Source: VRUE01 sp963819755 (GTDB lineage Bacteria; Actinomycetota; Thermoleophilia; Solirubrobacterales; 70-9). From it: a stretch of 64,000 nt of DNA. The position numbers and the translations under genes were made by a program. Below the pieces are notes generated by a model that saw only the letters and a program-made list of their open reading frames with translations, searched no databases and was not told where the DNA came from. Positions 26,289 through 33,901 of this stretch are shown here, one piece after another. Position 1 is the first letter of the stretch; each line of letters opens with the position of its first letter. The DNA lies in contig CAWFXB010000002.1 of NCBI GenBank assembly GCA_963819755.1, positions 372,001-436,000 on the forward strand, written 5' to 3'.

Positions 26289-27781
26289 GCGGCCAGAGCG
26301 TATGCACCCGGCTGGAGCTTCGCCGTACGCCGCCGGTAGGTGCTCCACAGCCAGGGCCATTGCTGCGGGTCGTTGCCGTCCTCGTCGACGTACCAGTTGG
26401 TGCAGCCGCTGTGCCAGACCGTGCCGGCAAGGGCGTCGCGCAGCTCGCGGTCGAAGCTCTCCGCGGCCTCGCGGCGCACCTCGATCCGGTTCGCCTCGGC
26501 ACGATCGAGCTCGCCGAGCGCGGCGATGACGTGCCCGACCCCGGCCTCGATCGTGTAGATCACCGAGCCGGTGCCGCCGTTCGTGTTCGGCCCGTAGAGC
26601 AGGAACATGTTGGGGAAGCCGGGGACGCTGAGGCCGAGGTACGCGCGTGCCACCTCGGCCCACTCCTGCGTCAGGGCGCCGTCGCGGCCGGCGATCTCCA
26701 TCGGCGCTACGAAGCCGTGGGTGGCGAAACCGGTGGCGAGCACGATCGCGTCGGCCGGTCGCTCGACGCCGGTCTCATCGCGGACGCCGCCCGGGGTCAC
26801 CGCGGCGATGCGGTCCGTCACCAGCTCCACGTTGGGCTTGGTCAGGGTCGGGTACCACTCGTCGGTGAGCATCATCCGCTTGCAGCCGAACTCGTCGCTC
26901 GGCATCGCCTTGCGGCGCAGCTCCGGATCCTCGATCGTCTGCGTTATCTGGCGTCGCCCGACGGCACGGAGGCCCGGCAGCAGCCACTGGTGGCGCGTCA
27001 TCGCCGCGACACCGAACTCCATGAAGGCCAGGATCGAGGCGCGATCGAGGCGGCGCAGCGCCGGGACGCGCCTGAACAGCGAGTGCGCCCACTCCGGATA
27101 GGCGTAGTCCATCTTCGGAAAGGTCCAGCCGGCCGAGCGTTGGTAGACGTCGAGCTGCGCGACCCGCGGCTGGATCGCCGGGACGACCTGGATCGCGCTG
27201 CAGCCGGTGCCGATCACAGCCACCTTCTTGCCGGCGAGGTCGACGTCGTGGCGCCACTCGGCGGTGTGGAAGGCGGGACCGTCGAACCCCTCCAGCCCCG
27301 AGATCGGCGGAGTCTTTGGAACCGAGAGCTGGCCGCAGGCCGTCAGCAGGATCTCGGCCTCGTGCGGCCCGGTGCTGGTCTCGAGCCACCACCTGCCGCG
27401 CTCCTCGTCCCAGCGGGCGCTCTTCACCTCGGTGCCGGTGCGGACCCTGTCCAGCACGCCGAAGCGCCGCGCGACCCCCTCGACGTAGGCCTGGATCTCC
27501 GCCTGCGGCGCGTAGCGGCGCGACCAGCGGTTGGGCGCGAAGGAGAACTCGTAGAGGTGCGAGGGAACGTCGCAGGCGGCGCCCGGGTAGGTGTTGTGGT
27601 TCCAGACGCCGCCGACCCGCTCGCCCTTCTCGAAGACGGTCACGTCCTCGTAGCCGGCCCGCTGCAGCATCACCGCCGCACCGACCCCGCCAAAGCCACC
27701 GCCGACGACGGCGATCGAGCGCGTGCATGCCGGCGTTCCGTTGCTACTCGACACCGAAGCCCCCGAGGCCGTAATCGCCAA
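26285..27781 (-). CDS. Flavin-containing / Baeyer-Villiger-type monooxygenase
   Basis: The 498-aa enzyme has an FAD loop VVGGGFGGVGAAVMLQRAG near 25-43, the BVMO-like signature FDGPAFHTAEWRHD (FxGxxxHTxxW) near 165-180, an NADP loop VAVIGTGCSAIQV near 187-199 and ATGFATHGF near 360. It probably inserts oxygen into ketones or oxidises heteroatoms. ATG 27781 overlaps the crotonase by 38 bp; GTG 27754 would reduce the overlap and still precede the FAD domain. With thiolase, crotonase and thioesterase genes, a steroid- or terpenoid-degrading role is plausible but inferred. Confidence 0.88.
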   Translation of the reverse strand: MAITASGASVSSSNGTPACTRSIAVVGGGFGGVGAAVMLQRAGYEDVTVFEKGERVGGVWNHNTYPGAACDVPSHLYEFSFAPNRWSRRYAPQAEIQAYVEGVARRFGVLDRVRTGTEVKSARWDEERGRWWLETSTGPHEAEILLTACGQLSVPKTPPISGLEGFDGPAFHTAEWRHDVDLAGKKVAVIGTGCSAIQVVPAIQPRVAQLDVYQRSAGWTFPKMDYAYPEWAHSLFRRVPALRRLDRASILAFMEFGVAAMTRHQWLLPGLRAVGRRQITQTIEDPELRRKAMPSDEFGCKRMMLTDEWYPTLTKPNVELVTDRIAAVTPGGVRDETGVERPADAIVLATGFATHGFVAPMEIAGRDGALTQEWAEVARAYLGLSVPGFPNMFLLYGPNTNGGTGSVIYTIEAGVGHVIAALGELDRAEANRIEVRREAAESFDRELRDALAGTVWHSGCTNWYVDEDGNDPQQWPWLWSTYRRRTAKLQPGAYALAA

Positions 27782-28658
27782 ACGGCTCGTCGCGTTCTCG
27801 CACGGCCTCCTTGAAGCCGCCTTCGGCGGCGCGGCGGACGAAGTCGTGGCCCTCCTCGGTGTGGCGGGCGACGCCGTCGAAGAAGGTGCCGAGCAACTGC
27901 GTCTGGTGTAGGCCCTGCGAGTAGAGCGACTGATTGACGAGCATCTTCATCATCACCAGCTGGTTGATCGGCATTCGCGCGACGCGCTCCAGCAGCGCCT
28001 CGAAGCGCTCGTCGAGCTGCTCGGGCGGCGCCGCCTCGGTCGCCAGCCCCCACTCGGCCGCCTGCTCGCCGCTCAGCGAGTCGCCGGTCAAGAGCAGTCG
28101 CTTGGCCCGCATCGGCCCCAGCCGCGCCGCCCACATCGCCGTCGTCGGGGAGCCCCAGACGCGGGCCGGCGGGTAGCCGATCTTGGCGTCGGCGCCAATC
28201 ACGAGCAGGTCGGAGCAGAGCGCCATGTCGGTGCCACCGGCGACGCAGTAGCCGTGGACCTTGCAGATCACCGGCTTCTCGGAGTGGAAGAGGCTCATGA
28301 AACCGCGCACGTTGCGCGACATGAACTGGAAGTCGGTGACCGGGTCCCAGTTCGACTCGGGCGCATGGTTGGCGCCGATCGTCGCCGGGTCAACGGGCGA
28401 GCCGGGCGGGGCCTCGACGCCGCCGAGCCCACTCATCTCGCCCTCGGCCGAAGCGACCAGGTCATAGCCGCCGCAGAAACCCGTGCCGTTGCCGGCCAGG
28501 GCGATCACGTGAACCTCCGGGTCGAGGTTCGCCCGCTCGACGCAGGCGGCGAGCTCGGCCGGCATCCGCGGCACGATCCCGTTGCCACGCTCAGGCCGGT
28601 TCAGGGTGATGCGGGCGACCCGATCGCCGGTCTCGTAAGTGAGAGTCGTCAGGTCCAT
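27744..28658 (-). CDS. Enoyl-CoA hydratase/isomerase (crotonase) family protein
   Basis: The protein (about 304 aa) has crotonase features: ITLNRPERGNGIVPRM at the start, ALAGNGTGFCGGYDL near 52 forming the first oxyanion strand, VHGYCVAGGTDMALCSDLLVIG near 120-141 and ARVWGSP. The Glu pair typical of true hydratases is not evident, so another crotonase reaction is possible. ATG 28658 is chosen; the longer frame to 28688 starts in the loop of the thiolase terminator hairpin. It lies between thiolase and monooxygenase genes in one direction. Confidence 0.85.
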   Translation of the reverse strand: MDLTTLTYETGDRVARITLNRPERGNGIVPRMPAELAACVERANLDPEVHVIALAGNGTGFCGGYDLVASAEGEMSGLGGVEAPPGSPVDPATIGANHAPESNWDPVTDFQFMSRNVRGFMSLFHSEKPVICKVHGYCVAGGTDMALCSDLLVIGADAKIGYPPARVWGSPTTAMWAARLGPMRAKRLLLTGDSLSGEQAAEWGLATEAAPPEQLDERFEALLERVARMPINQLVMMKMLVNQSLYSQGLHQTQLLGTFFDGVARHTEEGHDFVRRAAEGGFKEAVRERDEPFGDYGLGGFGVE

Positions 28659-28669
28659 CTCGCTCGCCG

Positions 28670-28706
28670 GGGCGCGTTTGTCACCCATAGGGCGACAAAC
28701 GCGCCC
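28670..28706 (-). terminator. Hairpin between thiolase and crotonase genes
   Basis: Arms 28670-28686 and 28690-28706 match at 16 of 17 positions around a 3-nt loop. It starts 8 bp after the thiolase stop and occupies the upstream region of the crotonase gene. It probably terminates or attenuates thiolase transcripts, separating that gene from the operon below. Confidence 0.6.
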
Positions 28707-28713
28707 AAGGCGC

Positions 28714-29874
28714 TCAGTTCATCCTCTCCACGAGCATCGCCTTGCCCTGTCCGCCGGCGACGCACATGGTCTCGATGCCGACCTGGTGGTCGTCGGTCTC
28801 CATCACGTTGAGCAGGGTGCCCATCATGCGGGCGCCGGTCATGCCGAAGGGGTGGCCGAGGGCGATCGCGCCGCCGTGCGTGTTGAGCTTCTCCAGCGGG
28901 ATGTCGCACTCGTCCATGATCGGGATCACCTGGGCGGCGAAGGCCTCGTTGAGCTCGACCGTGCCGACGTCCTCCATCGTCATGCCCGAGCGCTCCAGCA
29001 CCTTCTTGATCGCGCCGATCGGGGCGACGCCCATGTACTCGGGCTCGTTGCCGAAGGTGGCGGCGGTGACGATGCGGGCGCGCGGGGTCAGGCCCAGCTC
29101 ATTGGCCTTGGTGTCGCTCATCAGCAGCACTGCGGCGGCGCCGTCGTTGAGCGGGCAGGAGTTGCCGGCGGTAACGCCGCCGCCGCCGAAGGACTCCTCC
29201 AGCTGGGAGAGCTTCTCCAGGGTGGAGGAAGCGCGCGGGCCGTCGTCCCTGGCGACCTCGGTGCCGTCGGGCAGGGTCACCGGGACGATCTCGCGGTCGA
29301 AGAAGCCGTCCTCCTGGGACTGCACGGCGAGTTCCTGGGAGCGCTGCGCGAACTTGTCCATGTCGGCGCGGCTGACCTCGTATTTTTCGGCGACGTTGAC
29401 CGCCGTCTTGCCCATCTCGATGTAGGCGTTGGGCTGGCCGTCGTTGCCCTGCAGGTTCTCGTTCTGATCGGCGGCGCCGGCGGGCTCGGTGCGCTCGTTG
29501 TAGCGGCTCACCCACTCGACCCCGGCGGCGATGTAGACGTCGCCCTCGCCGGCCTTGATCGCGTTGCCGGCGTGGCGGATCGCGTCGAGGCTGGAGGAGC
29601 AGTAGCGGGAGACGGTGACGCCGTTGACCTCTTTGGGCAGCTTCTCGGAGAGCAGCGAGACGATGCGGCCGATGTTGAAGGCCTGCAGGCCCTGCGGCAT
29701 GCCGCAGCCGCAGAAGAGGTCTTCGACCGAGGCCGGGTCGACCTCGGGGTTGCGCTCGAGCAGCCGGTCGACCACGTAGGCGCCCATCTCGTCGGGCCGC
29801 AGCTGGGCCAGCGAGCCCTTGAAGGCACGGCCGATCGGCGTGCGGATGGTGTCGACGATCACTGCCTCGGGCAT
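28714..29874 (-). CDS. Thiolase family protein (acetyl-CoA acyltransferase)
   Basis: The 386-aa thiolase has the nucleophilic Cys in SRYCSSSLDAIRHA near 90, GGAIALGHPFGMTGAR near 335 with the catalytic His, and the second catalytic Cys in CVAGGQGKAMLVERMN at the C-terminus. It cleaves 3-ketoacyl-CoA or condenses acetyl-CoA. Length and motif order suit degradative thiolases (FadA type). It begins at ATG 29874 and lies upstream of the crotonase-monooxygenase genes in the same orientation. Confidence 0.92.
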   Translation of the reverse strand: MPEAVIVDTIRTPIGRAFKGSLAQLRPDEMGAYVVDRLLERNPEVDPASVEDLFCGCGMPQGLQAFNIGRIVSLLSEKLPKEVNGVTVSRYCSSSLDAIRHAGNAIKAGEGDVYIAAGVEWVSRYNERTEPAGAADQNENLQGNDGQPNAYIEMGKTAVNVAEKYEVSRADMDKFAQRSQELAVQSQEDGFFDREIVPVTLPDGTEVARDDGPRASSTLEKLSQLEESFGGGGVTAGNSCPLNDGAAAVLLMSDTKANELGLTPRARIVTAATFGNEPEYMGVAPIGAIKKVLERSGMTMEDVGTVELNEAFAAQVIPIMDECDIPLEKLNTHGGAIALGHPFGMTGARMMGTLLNVMETDDHQVGIETMCVAGGQGKAMLVERMN

Positions 29875-29965
29875 ACGTGGTTCTCCTTGGATATCGGGAT
29901 GGGAAGTGCGAACCGCAGGGTATTTGACCCGGCCACCCGGCGCGGTTCTCGACTAGGTTAGGGCG

Positions 29966-30409
29966 ATGTCGCTGGAGGGGTTGAGGGCATGGATCGGTGA
30001 GGTCGAGCGCAAGCTCGCCAAGCGCACCCGCGTCTTCCTCGTCCTCACCGTGATCGCGATCGGCATCGCCGGTGCGGCGGTCTACCTGGCGATCGACGCC
30101 CGCGAAAGCTCGGTCAGCGAAAGCGACGTGCAGGCGCTGCAGCAGCAGCTCGAAACGCGTATCGACGAACTCGGCGCAGCGTCGGCGGCGCCGGCGGTCG
30201 TGCCGGAAACCGTGCCTGAACAGGAACCCGAACCGGCACCGAAGTCAGCGCCGGAAACCCAGCCGGGAGCGGGCAAGAAGGACAAGAGCGGCGCGAGCAA
30301 CGACGCGACCGGTAGCACCCCAAACGGGGCGACCGGCGGCGACGCAAGTGCCGCCAAACTGCAGGAACTGGTCGAACAGGCCAAAGAAGGGTCCGGCCAA
30401 AACAAATAG
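29966..30409 (+). CDS. Single-pass membrane protein with coiled coil and Pro/Glu-rich tail
   Basis: The 147-aa product has a charged N-terminus (about 20 residues), a membrane helix (VFLVLTVIAIGIAGAAVYLAI, near 24-44), a short coiled coil with LQQQLETRIDELGA near 58, and a long disordered Pro/Glu/Lys-rich region ending in a short helix KLQELVEQAKEG. No known domain is visible. It is divergent from the thiolase gene and may be an exported-side anchor or scaffold; function unassigned. Confidence 0.7.
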   Translation: MSLEGLRAWIGEVERKLAKRTRVFLVLTVIAIGIAGAAVYLAIDARESSVSESDVQALQQQLETRIDELGAASAAPAVVPETVPEQEPEPAPKSAPETQPGAGKKDKSGASNDATGSTPNGATGGDASAAKLQELVEQAKEGSGQNK

Positions 30410-30530
30410 CAGCTTGTGCTTATTGGCACGTTCGTGCCTGGAGGTCGTCCCCACTCTGCGTTACATTCGCCGCAATCCACCTCGCGCCTAACGCGAGTCT
30501 TGCCGGGACCGGCAACGAAAGGAGACCCCC

Positions 30531-30677
30531 ATGCCCGAGGGTTACTGCGTCAAAGAGCGCAAGAAGGTTGAGATCCAGGACGCCAAACAGGTGACGATGA
30601 AAAACGGTCGCCCCGCGATACAAGGCGTCTGCCCCGACTGTGGCACCAAAATCTTCAAGATCGGCAAACTCGAATAG
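30531..30677 (+). CDS. DUF5679-like 48-aa zinc-ribbon protein
   Basis: This small gene starts at ATG 30531 after an excellent ribosome-binding site (AAAGGAG, 30518-30524). The product MPEGYCVKERKKVE ... GVCPDCGTKIFKIGKLE has one early Cys and a CPDC pair, the pattern of DUF5679 proteins that occur widely in Actinobacteria and Chloroflexi, often near topoisomerase or tRNA genes. Two hairpins follow its stop. Biochemical role unknown. Confidence 0.85.
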   Translation: MPEGYCVKERKKVEIQDAKQVTMKNGRPAIQGVCPDCGTKIFKIGKLE

Positions 30678-30684
30678 GCCAGCG

Positions 30685-30710
30685 AGGCGGCGCCGTCGGG
30701 GGCGTCGCCT
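30685..30710 (+). terminator. Hairpin after the DUF5679 gene
   Basis: Arms AGGCGGCGCC (30685-30694) and GGCGTCGCCT (30701-30710) pair with one mismatch around 6 nt, 7 bp past the stop codon. There is no T-run, so the stronger hairpin at 30741 probably completes termination. Confidence 0.4.
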
Positions 30711-30714
30711 TCAA

Positions 30715-30867
30715 TCAGCCCCTAGGTCGAAGGCCACGCGAAAGGCGATTGAGGTTTTCAATCGCCTTTTTGTAGCGGCGGTCCAGCTCTGGCAGCTGAC
30801 GACGTCCCAGCTCGATGATGCGTGCTCGTTCCTCGTCGGAGAGTGGTTTGTAGGCCGCAGAGTTCAT
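30715..30867 (-). CDS. 50-aa charged helical protein, possible
   Basis: This frame from ATG 30867 encodes a hydrophilic, helix-prone peptide: KPLSDEERARIIELGRRQLP and LDRRYKKAIENLNRLSRG. It lies 14 bp downstream of the 140-aa membrane gene on the same strand. Amino-acid composition looks protein-like. Against it, the start has no clear ribosome-binding site and the frame contains the plus-strand terminator hairpin at 30741. Function unknown. Confidence 0.4.
   Translation of the reverse strand: MNSAAYKPLSDEERARIIELGRRQLPELDRRYKKAIENLNRLSRGLRPRG
30741..30771 (+). terminator. Rho-independent terminator
   Basis: A perfect 12-bp stem (30741-30752 with 30758-30769), a 5-nt loop and a run of T ending at 30771 form a textbook intrinsic terminator on the plus strand, about 65 bp past the DUF5679 stop. 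It is unusual here because other terminators in the window lack the T-run. Confidence 0.8.
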
Positions 30868-30881
30868 TGAAGACAACAAGT

Positions 30882-31304
30882 TTATACCCTCGGTCCGTCG
30901 TCTTCGAGGGTGGCTGGATTTCGCAGTTCCGCCAGAACCTCGAGAAGGCGGAGGCGATACTCCTGCGAACCTGAGGCTTCCTCAGCTTCGCTTGTGACGT
31001 CCTTTGTCGCGTATTCGACATTGCCGAACTTGATCGGAAATTCACCCGACAAAGCACGCCAGGCAACCAAGAGAACAACGCCTATTGCGCCTAACATCAC
31101 GCCGGCCCGCTCGACATGGAAGAGCGCCTTCCACCCCAAGGCAACTCCAGGCAGAAGGTCCGGTACGGCAGCTTGGGTACTCAGATAGATCGCTGCGACA
31201 AAGAGCAAAGCGACAAGCGATCCCTTGGCGAAGTTCTTGTGGAGCGCCGTAAGTGGCCGCTCGCGACGGAAGTGGCTTCCGCAGACTGTTGTCTGTCTGG
31301 GCAT
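30882..31304 (-). CDS. 140-aa two-helix membrane protein
   Basis: The product has a basic N-terminus, two hydrophobic helices (GSLVALLFVAAIYLSTQAA near 28-46 and GVMLGAIGVVLLVAWRAL near 68-85), then a cytoplasmic segment FPIKFGNVEYATKDVTSEAEEA and a helix LRLLEVLAELRN. No family is recognised. Codon use is less GC-extreme than neighbours, and it lies in a run of short genes between 30.5 and 33.2 kb that look accessory. Confidence 0.55.
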   Translation of the reverse strand: MPRQTTVCGSHFRRERPLTALHKNFAKGSLVALLFVAAIYLSTQAAVPDLLPGVALGWKALFHVERAGVMLGAIGVVLLVAWRALSGEFPIKFGNVEYATKDVTSEAEEASGSQEYRLRLLEVLAELRNPATLEDDGPRV

Positions 31305-31343
31305 GCGCTCCAGGGTAGCGCAAACCGCAGACAGAACAATGCG

Positions 31344-31559
31344 CTAGTGACGGCTGGCCGCCACGCCAACGATGAGGGCGATCACGGCAAAGGCAGCCAG
31401 CTGGAGCAGCATGCGCTCGAGAAGCATCTGGTAAATGCCATTGACGCGCCCCTCGACGTGGCCGACACGTCGCTCGCCCCGCTCATCGCCATTCCTCATC
31501 TCTCGTTCGATCCGATCGAGCCGCCTGTCTATGCCATCGATACGCCAGTCCTCAGCCAC
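31344..31559 (-). CDS. 71-aa coiled-coil, C-terminally anchored protein
   Basis: Start is GTG 31559 with a strong AGAGGAGG ribosome-binding site at good spacing. The product has a charged coiled coil (WRIDGIDRRLDRIEREMRN) and a C-terminal membrane helix (LLQLAAFAVIALIVGVAASRH). It resembles the proteins at 32901 and 43831 in layout: N-terminal heptads, C-terminal anchor, nothing beyond. It shares the promoter-like motif GTTTTGTCTACA with the 32901 gene. Function unknown. Confidence 0.65.
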   Translation of the reverse strand: MAEDWRIDGIDRRLDRIEREMRNGDERGERRVGHVEGRVNGIYQMLLERMLLQLAAFAVIALIVGVAASRH

Positions 31560-31598
31560 GATGTGTCCTCCTCTGCTTCGAAATGACCATTACCTCTC

Positions 31599-31612
31599 AG
31601 TGTAGACAAAAC
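31599..31612 (-). promoter_or_regulatory. Shared promoter-like motif upstream of the 71-aa gene
   Basis: On the minus strand this reads GTTTTGTCTACACT, containing a -10-like TACACT. A near-identical motif lies at 33236-33249 before the second tail-anchored gene. The 40-bp distance to the start codon leaves room for a leader with the ribosome-binding site. Confidence 0.45.
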
Positions 31613-31714
31613 ACTTCCTGTTCGTAGAGGTCGTTCTGCCGAGTGAACGCGGATGGAGGATCCTCCGTAAGACTGAATATGCGACCAGCTTCGATCGACG
31701 CAAGACCAGCCTGA

Positions 31715-32224
31715 ATGCCACCCGGCGCGCTCAGTGGCGAGCGGGACGTACGTGAGGCCTACGCGGCCCACGCCGGCGAGCTCTATGGCTTCGCGGTGCG
31801 CTCGCTCGGCGACTCGGGGTTGGCCGAGGAGGCGGTGCAGGAGACCTTCCTGCGGGCCTGGCGCGCCGGCGCCCGCTTCGACCCCCAGATCGGCTCGCTG
31901 CGGACCTGGCTGTTCGCAATCCTGCGCAACGTCGTGATCGACCTCGGCCGGGCGCGGTCCTCGCGGCCGACGGTCGCCGAGGGCGGCGTCGAGCCCACGG
32001 TCGAGCCCTTCGAGGAGGCGCTGCTCTCCTGGCAGGTCGAGGAGGCGATGCGGCGGATCGGCGATCAGCACCGCCGCGTCCTGGTCGAGACCTACTACCA
32101 CGGACGCCCCTACGCGGAGGTTGCCGAGGAGCTCGGCGTGCCCGAGGGAACGGTCAAGAGCCGCGTCTACTACGGGCTGCGGGCACTGCGGGTCGCGCTG
32201 GAGGAGATCGGCTATGACGACTGA
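31715..32224 (+). CDS. ECF RNA polymerase sigma factor
   Basis: The 169-aa sigma-70-family protein has region 2 (YGFAVRSLGDSGLAEEAVQETFLRAWRA, with LRTWLFAILRNVVIDLGRA) and region 4 (RRVLVETYYHGRPYAEVAEELGVPEGTVKSRVYYGLRALR), the minimal ECF layout. It directs transcription of a stress or envelope regulon. Its stop overlaps the start of a zinc-finger anti-sigma gene by 11 bp, so it belongs to a sigma/anti-sigma switch. A 12-bp palindrome (31655-31666) lies in its leader. Confidence 0.92.
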   Translation: MPPGALSGERDVREAYAAHAGELYGFAVRSLGDSGLAEEAVQETFLRAWRAGARFDPQIGSLRTWLFAILRNVVIDLGRARSSRPTVAEGGVEPTVEPFEEALLSWQVEEAMRRIGDQHRRVLVETYYHGRPYAEVAEELGVPEGTVKSRVYYGLRALRVALEEIGYDD

Positions 32225-32885
32225 GCGATGCCGCGAATGGCGCGAGTCGCTGGGCGCGTTCGCGCTCGGCCAGCTGCCAGAGGAGGAGCGAGCGGCACTC
32301 GAGGCGCACCTGGAGGGCTGCCCCGAGTGCCGCGCCGAGCTGGAGTCGCTGGCCGGGGTGGCACGGTTGCTGCCGATGGCCGAGCCGGAGCACTTCGACA
32401 CGGCGCCGGTGCCGCCGCCTTCGCTCGCCGACCAGGTCGTGGCGACGATCCGCGCCGAGAGACGCGAGGGCCGGCGACGCCGGCTGCGGCTTGGCCTGGC
32501 CTTCAGCGGCGTGACCGCAGCGGTGGCTGCAGCAGCCCTGGCGATCTTCGTGCTGCCAAGTGGATCCGGCGGCACGCCCGAGCAGCACGTCGCCTTCAGC
32601 TCGCTGCCGCCGGGCCTCCACATCGCCGCCACGCTTGAGCCGCACGCCTACGGCACCGAGATCCACATGTACGTGAAGGGAGCGCCATCCGGCACCCTCT
32701 GCCGCGTCTACGTGCGCGGCCCGAACGGCGTCCGCCAATCGGCCGGCTCCTTCCGCTACCGCTGGGGCGACGACTCCGACGCGGTGCTCAGCGCGGCGCT
32801 GGATCTATCGCGTACGCGAGCACTCGGCGTGCGGGTGGGAAACCGGACCTTCGTAGCGCCGGTCGGCTCCGCAGGCACGGCGTAG
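32214..32885 (+). CDS. Anti-sigma factor with zinc finger
   Basis: The 223-aa membrane protein has an N-terminal ZAS/zf-HC2 domain (ALEAHLEGCPECRAEL: HxxxCxxC) that would bind the upstream sigma factor, one membrane helix (GVTAAVAAAALAIFVLPSG, near 100) and an exported C-terminal domain of about 100 residues with two Cys. ATG 32214 lies inside the sigma gene. Release of the sigma factor on an envelope signal is the usual mechanism; the signal is unknown. Confidence 0.88.
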   Translation: MTTERCREWRESLGAFALGQLPEEERAALEAHLEGCPECRAELESLAGVARLLPMAEPEHFDTAPVPPPSLADQVVATIRAERREGRRRRLRLGLAFSGVTAAVAAAALAIFVLPSGSGGTPEQHVAFSSLPPGLHIAATLEPHAYGTEIHMYVKGAPSGTLCRVYVRGPNGVRQSAGSFRYRWGDDSDAVLSAALDLSRTRALGVRVGNRTFVAPVGSAGTA

Positions 32886-32900
32886 AATCCCAAGTCGCGA

Positions 32901-33227
32901 TCAGACCTGCGTCGCGATCAGCCCGATCAGGGCGACGATGACAAGGACGCTGGACTGGAACATCAGCCGCTGCATCGCTTCAAAACGTTCTCCCATCGCT
33001 TCGAAGCGTTCGTCGACTTTGCTGAGCTTCTCGTCGATCTTGTTGAAGCGCTCGTCGAACTTCCCGAACCCAGCCTTTATCTCGTCACGCACAGCCCGTA
33101 TGTCCGCATCGACCCGGTCGAAACGTCGATCGACCTGTTCGAAGCGCTGGTCCACCGCGTCGAAGCGCTGGTCGGTGTGCTTCGCGAAGTCGTCCATTCG
33201 CTCGTCGGTCCATGCCATGCGGTACAT
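32901..33227 (-). CDS. Coiled-coil, C-terminally anchored protein (108 aa)
   Basis: The product begins WTDERMDDFAKHTDQRFDAVDQRF and continues with regular heptads (RFDRVDADIRAVRDEIKAGF, FDERFNKIDEKLSKVDERF) to a C-terminal membrane helix (SSVLVIVALIGLIATQV). The DDFA-HTDQRFD start is shared with the gene at 43831. The -10-like TACAAT ends 8 bp before ATG 33227, so the transcript may be leaderless or nearly so. Tail-anchored coiled coils may act as membrane tethers; no function is established. Confidence 0.7.
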   Translation of the reverse strand: MYRMAWTDERMDDFAKHTDQRFDAVDQRFEQVDRRFDRVDADIRAVRDEIKAGFGKFDERFNKIDEKLSKVDERFEAMGERFEAMQRLMFQSSVLVIVALIGLIATQV

Positions 33228-33235
33228 AATTACAC

Positions 33236-33249
33236 ATTGTAGACAAAAC
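33236..33249 (-). promoter_or_regulatory. Shared promoter-like motif upstream of the 108-aa gene
   Basis: On the minus strand it reads GTTTTGTCTACAAT with a near-consensus -10 (TACAAT). It matches the element at 31599-31612 in 13 of 14 positions. Spacing to the ATG predicts a very short or absent 5' leader. Confidence 0.5.
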
Positions 33250-33262
33250 CACTCGCAGACAG

Positions 33263-33871
33263 CTAGCTGCGCTTGCGGAAGGAGATCGACGGGGGGACCT
33301 GCTCGCGGATCTCCTCAACGAGCCGCACGGCGATCTCGCCCGGCTCCTCGTCAGGGCGAGCCTGTCCTCCCCTGGGCTCGAAGAAGCGGACCCGCAGCCG
33401 CGGACGCTTCGGGAAGCCCGTCAAGTCAGAGGTGCCCTCGATCGCGACGCAGACGAGGGTCGCCTCGGGGACTTCAAGCGCGAGGCGCCCGACGCCGCTA
33501 CGCGCCCGCAGCACCTTGCCGCGCGAGCGGGTGCCTTCGGGGAAGACGCCGATGCAGGCGCCGGCGCGCAGCTCCTCGATCGCCCGCGACAGCGCTCCAA
33601 CATCTCCGGCGCCCCGTTCGATCGGGATCTGGCCCATGCCGTTGAGGACGGGAGCGAGGCCGCGCACGTCCCAGAGCGTCGATTTGGCCAGCGCCTTGAT
33701 CTGACGGCGCCGGATCGCCGCCACGCCAACGGCGATCGGATCCCAGTGGCTGTCGTGGTTGCCGGCGACGAGGACCGGCCCGCTGGCGGGCAGAGCCTCC
33801 AGCCCCTCGACCTCGAGCCGACCCCACGTCGCGATGACCGGCCTGGAGACGGCCATCGCGACTCTGTACAT
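33263..33871 (-). CDS. 1-acyl-sn-glycerol-3-phosphate acyltransferase (PlsC-like)
   Basis: This acyltransferase of about 202 aa has motif I NHDSHWD (HxxxxD) near residue 38, motif II region GQIPIERG, and motif III VFPEGTRSRG near 108. It probably acylates lysophosphatidic acid or a related lipid at the membrane. ATG 33871 is chosen because AAGGAG lies at proper spacing; ATG 33889 would add six residues. The Shine-Dalgarno lies inside a short hairpin (33880-33896). It lies 30 bp past the giant exported protein gene on the same strand. Confidence 0.85.
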   Translation of the reverse strand: MYRVAMAVSRPVIATWGRLEVEGLEALPASGPVLVAGNHDSHWDPIAVGVAAIRRRQIKALAKSTLWDVRGLAPVLNGMGQIPIERGAGDVGALSRAIEELRAGACIGVFPEGTRSRGKVLRARSGVGRLALEVPEATLVCVAIEGTSDLTGFPKRPRLRVRFFEPRGGQARPDEEPGEIAVRLVEEIREQVPPSISFRKRS

Positions 33872-33879
33872 GCGGCTAG

Positions 33880-33896
33880 GCTCCTTCAAGGAGCCG
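33880..33896 (-). promoter_or_regulatory. Hairpin that includes the PlsC ribosome-binding site
   Basis: GGCTCCTT and AAGGAGCC are exact reverse complements around one base; as RNA this gives a 7-bp stem with a 3-nt loop. The 3' arm carries the AAGGAG that serves the ATG at 33871. It could limit PlsC translation or act as the terminator of the upstream giant gene. Confidence 0.45.
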
Positions 33897-33901
33897 GAGT
33901 T

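Noticed and set aside
30758..31078. 106-codon minus-strand frame overlapping the 140-aa membrane gene
   Set aside because: The product is Arg/Ser/Thr-rich without hydrophobic or domain structure, while the overlapping frame has two good membrane helices.
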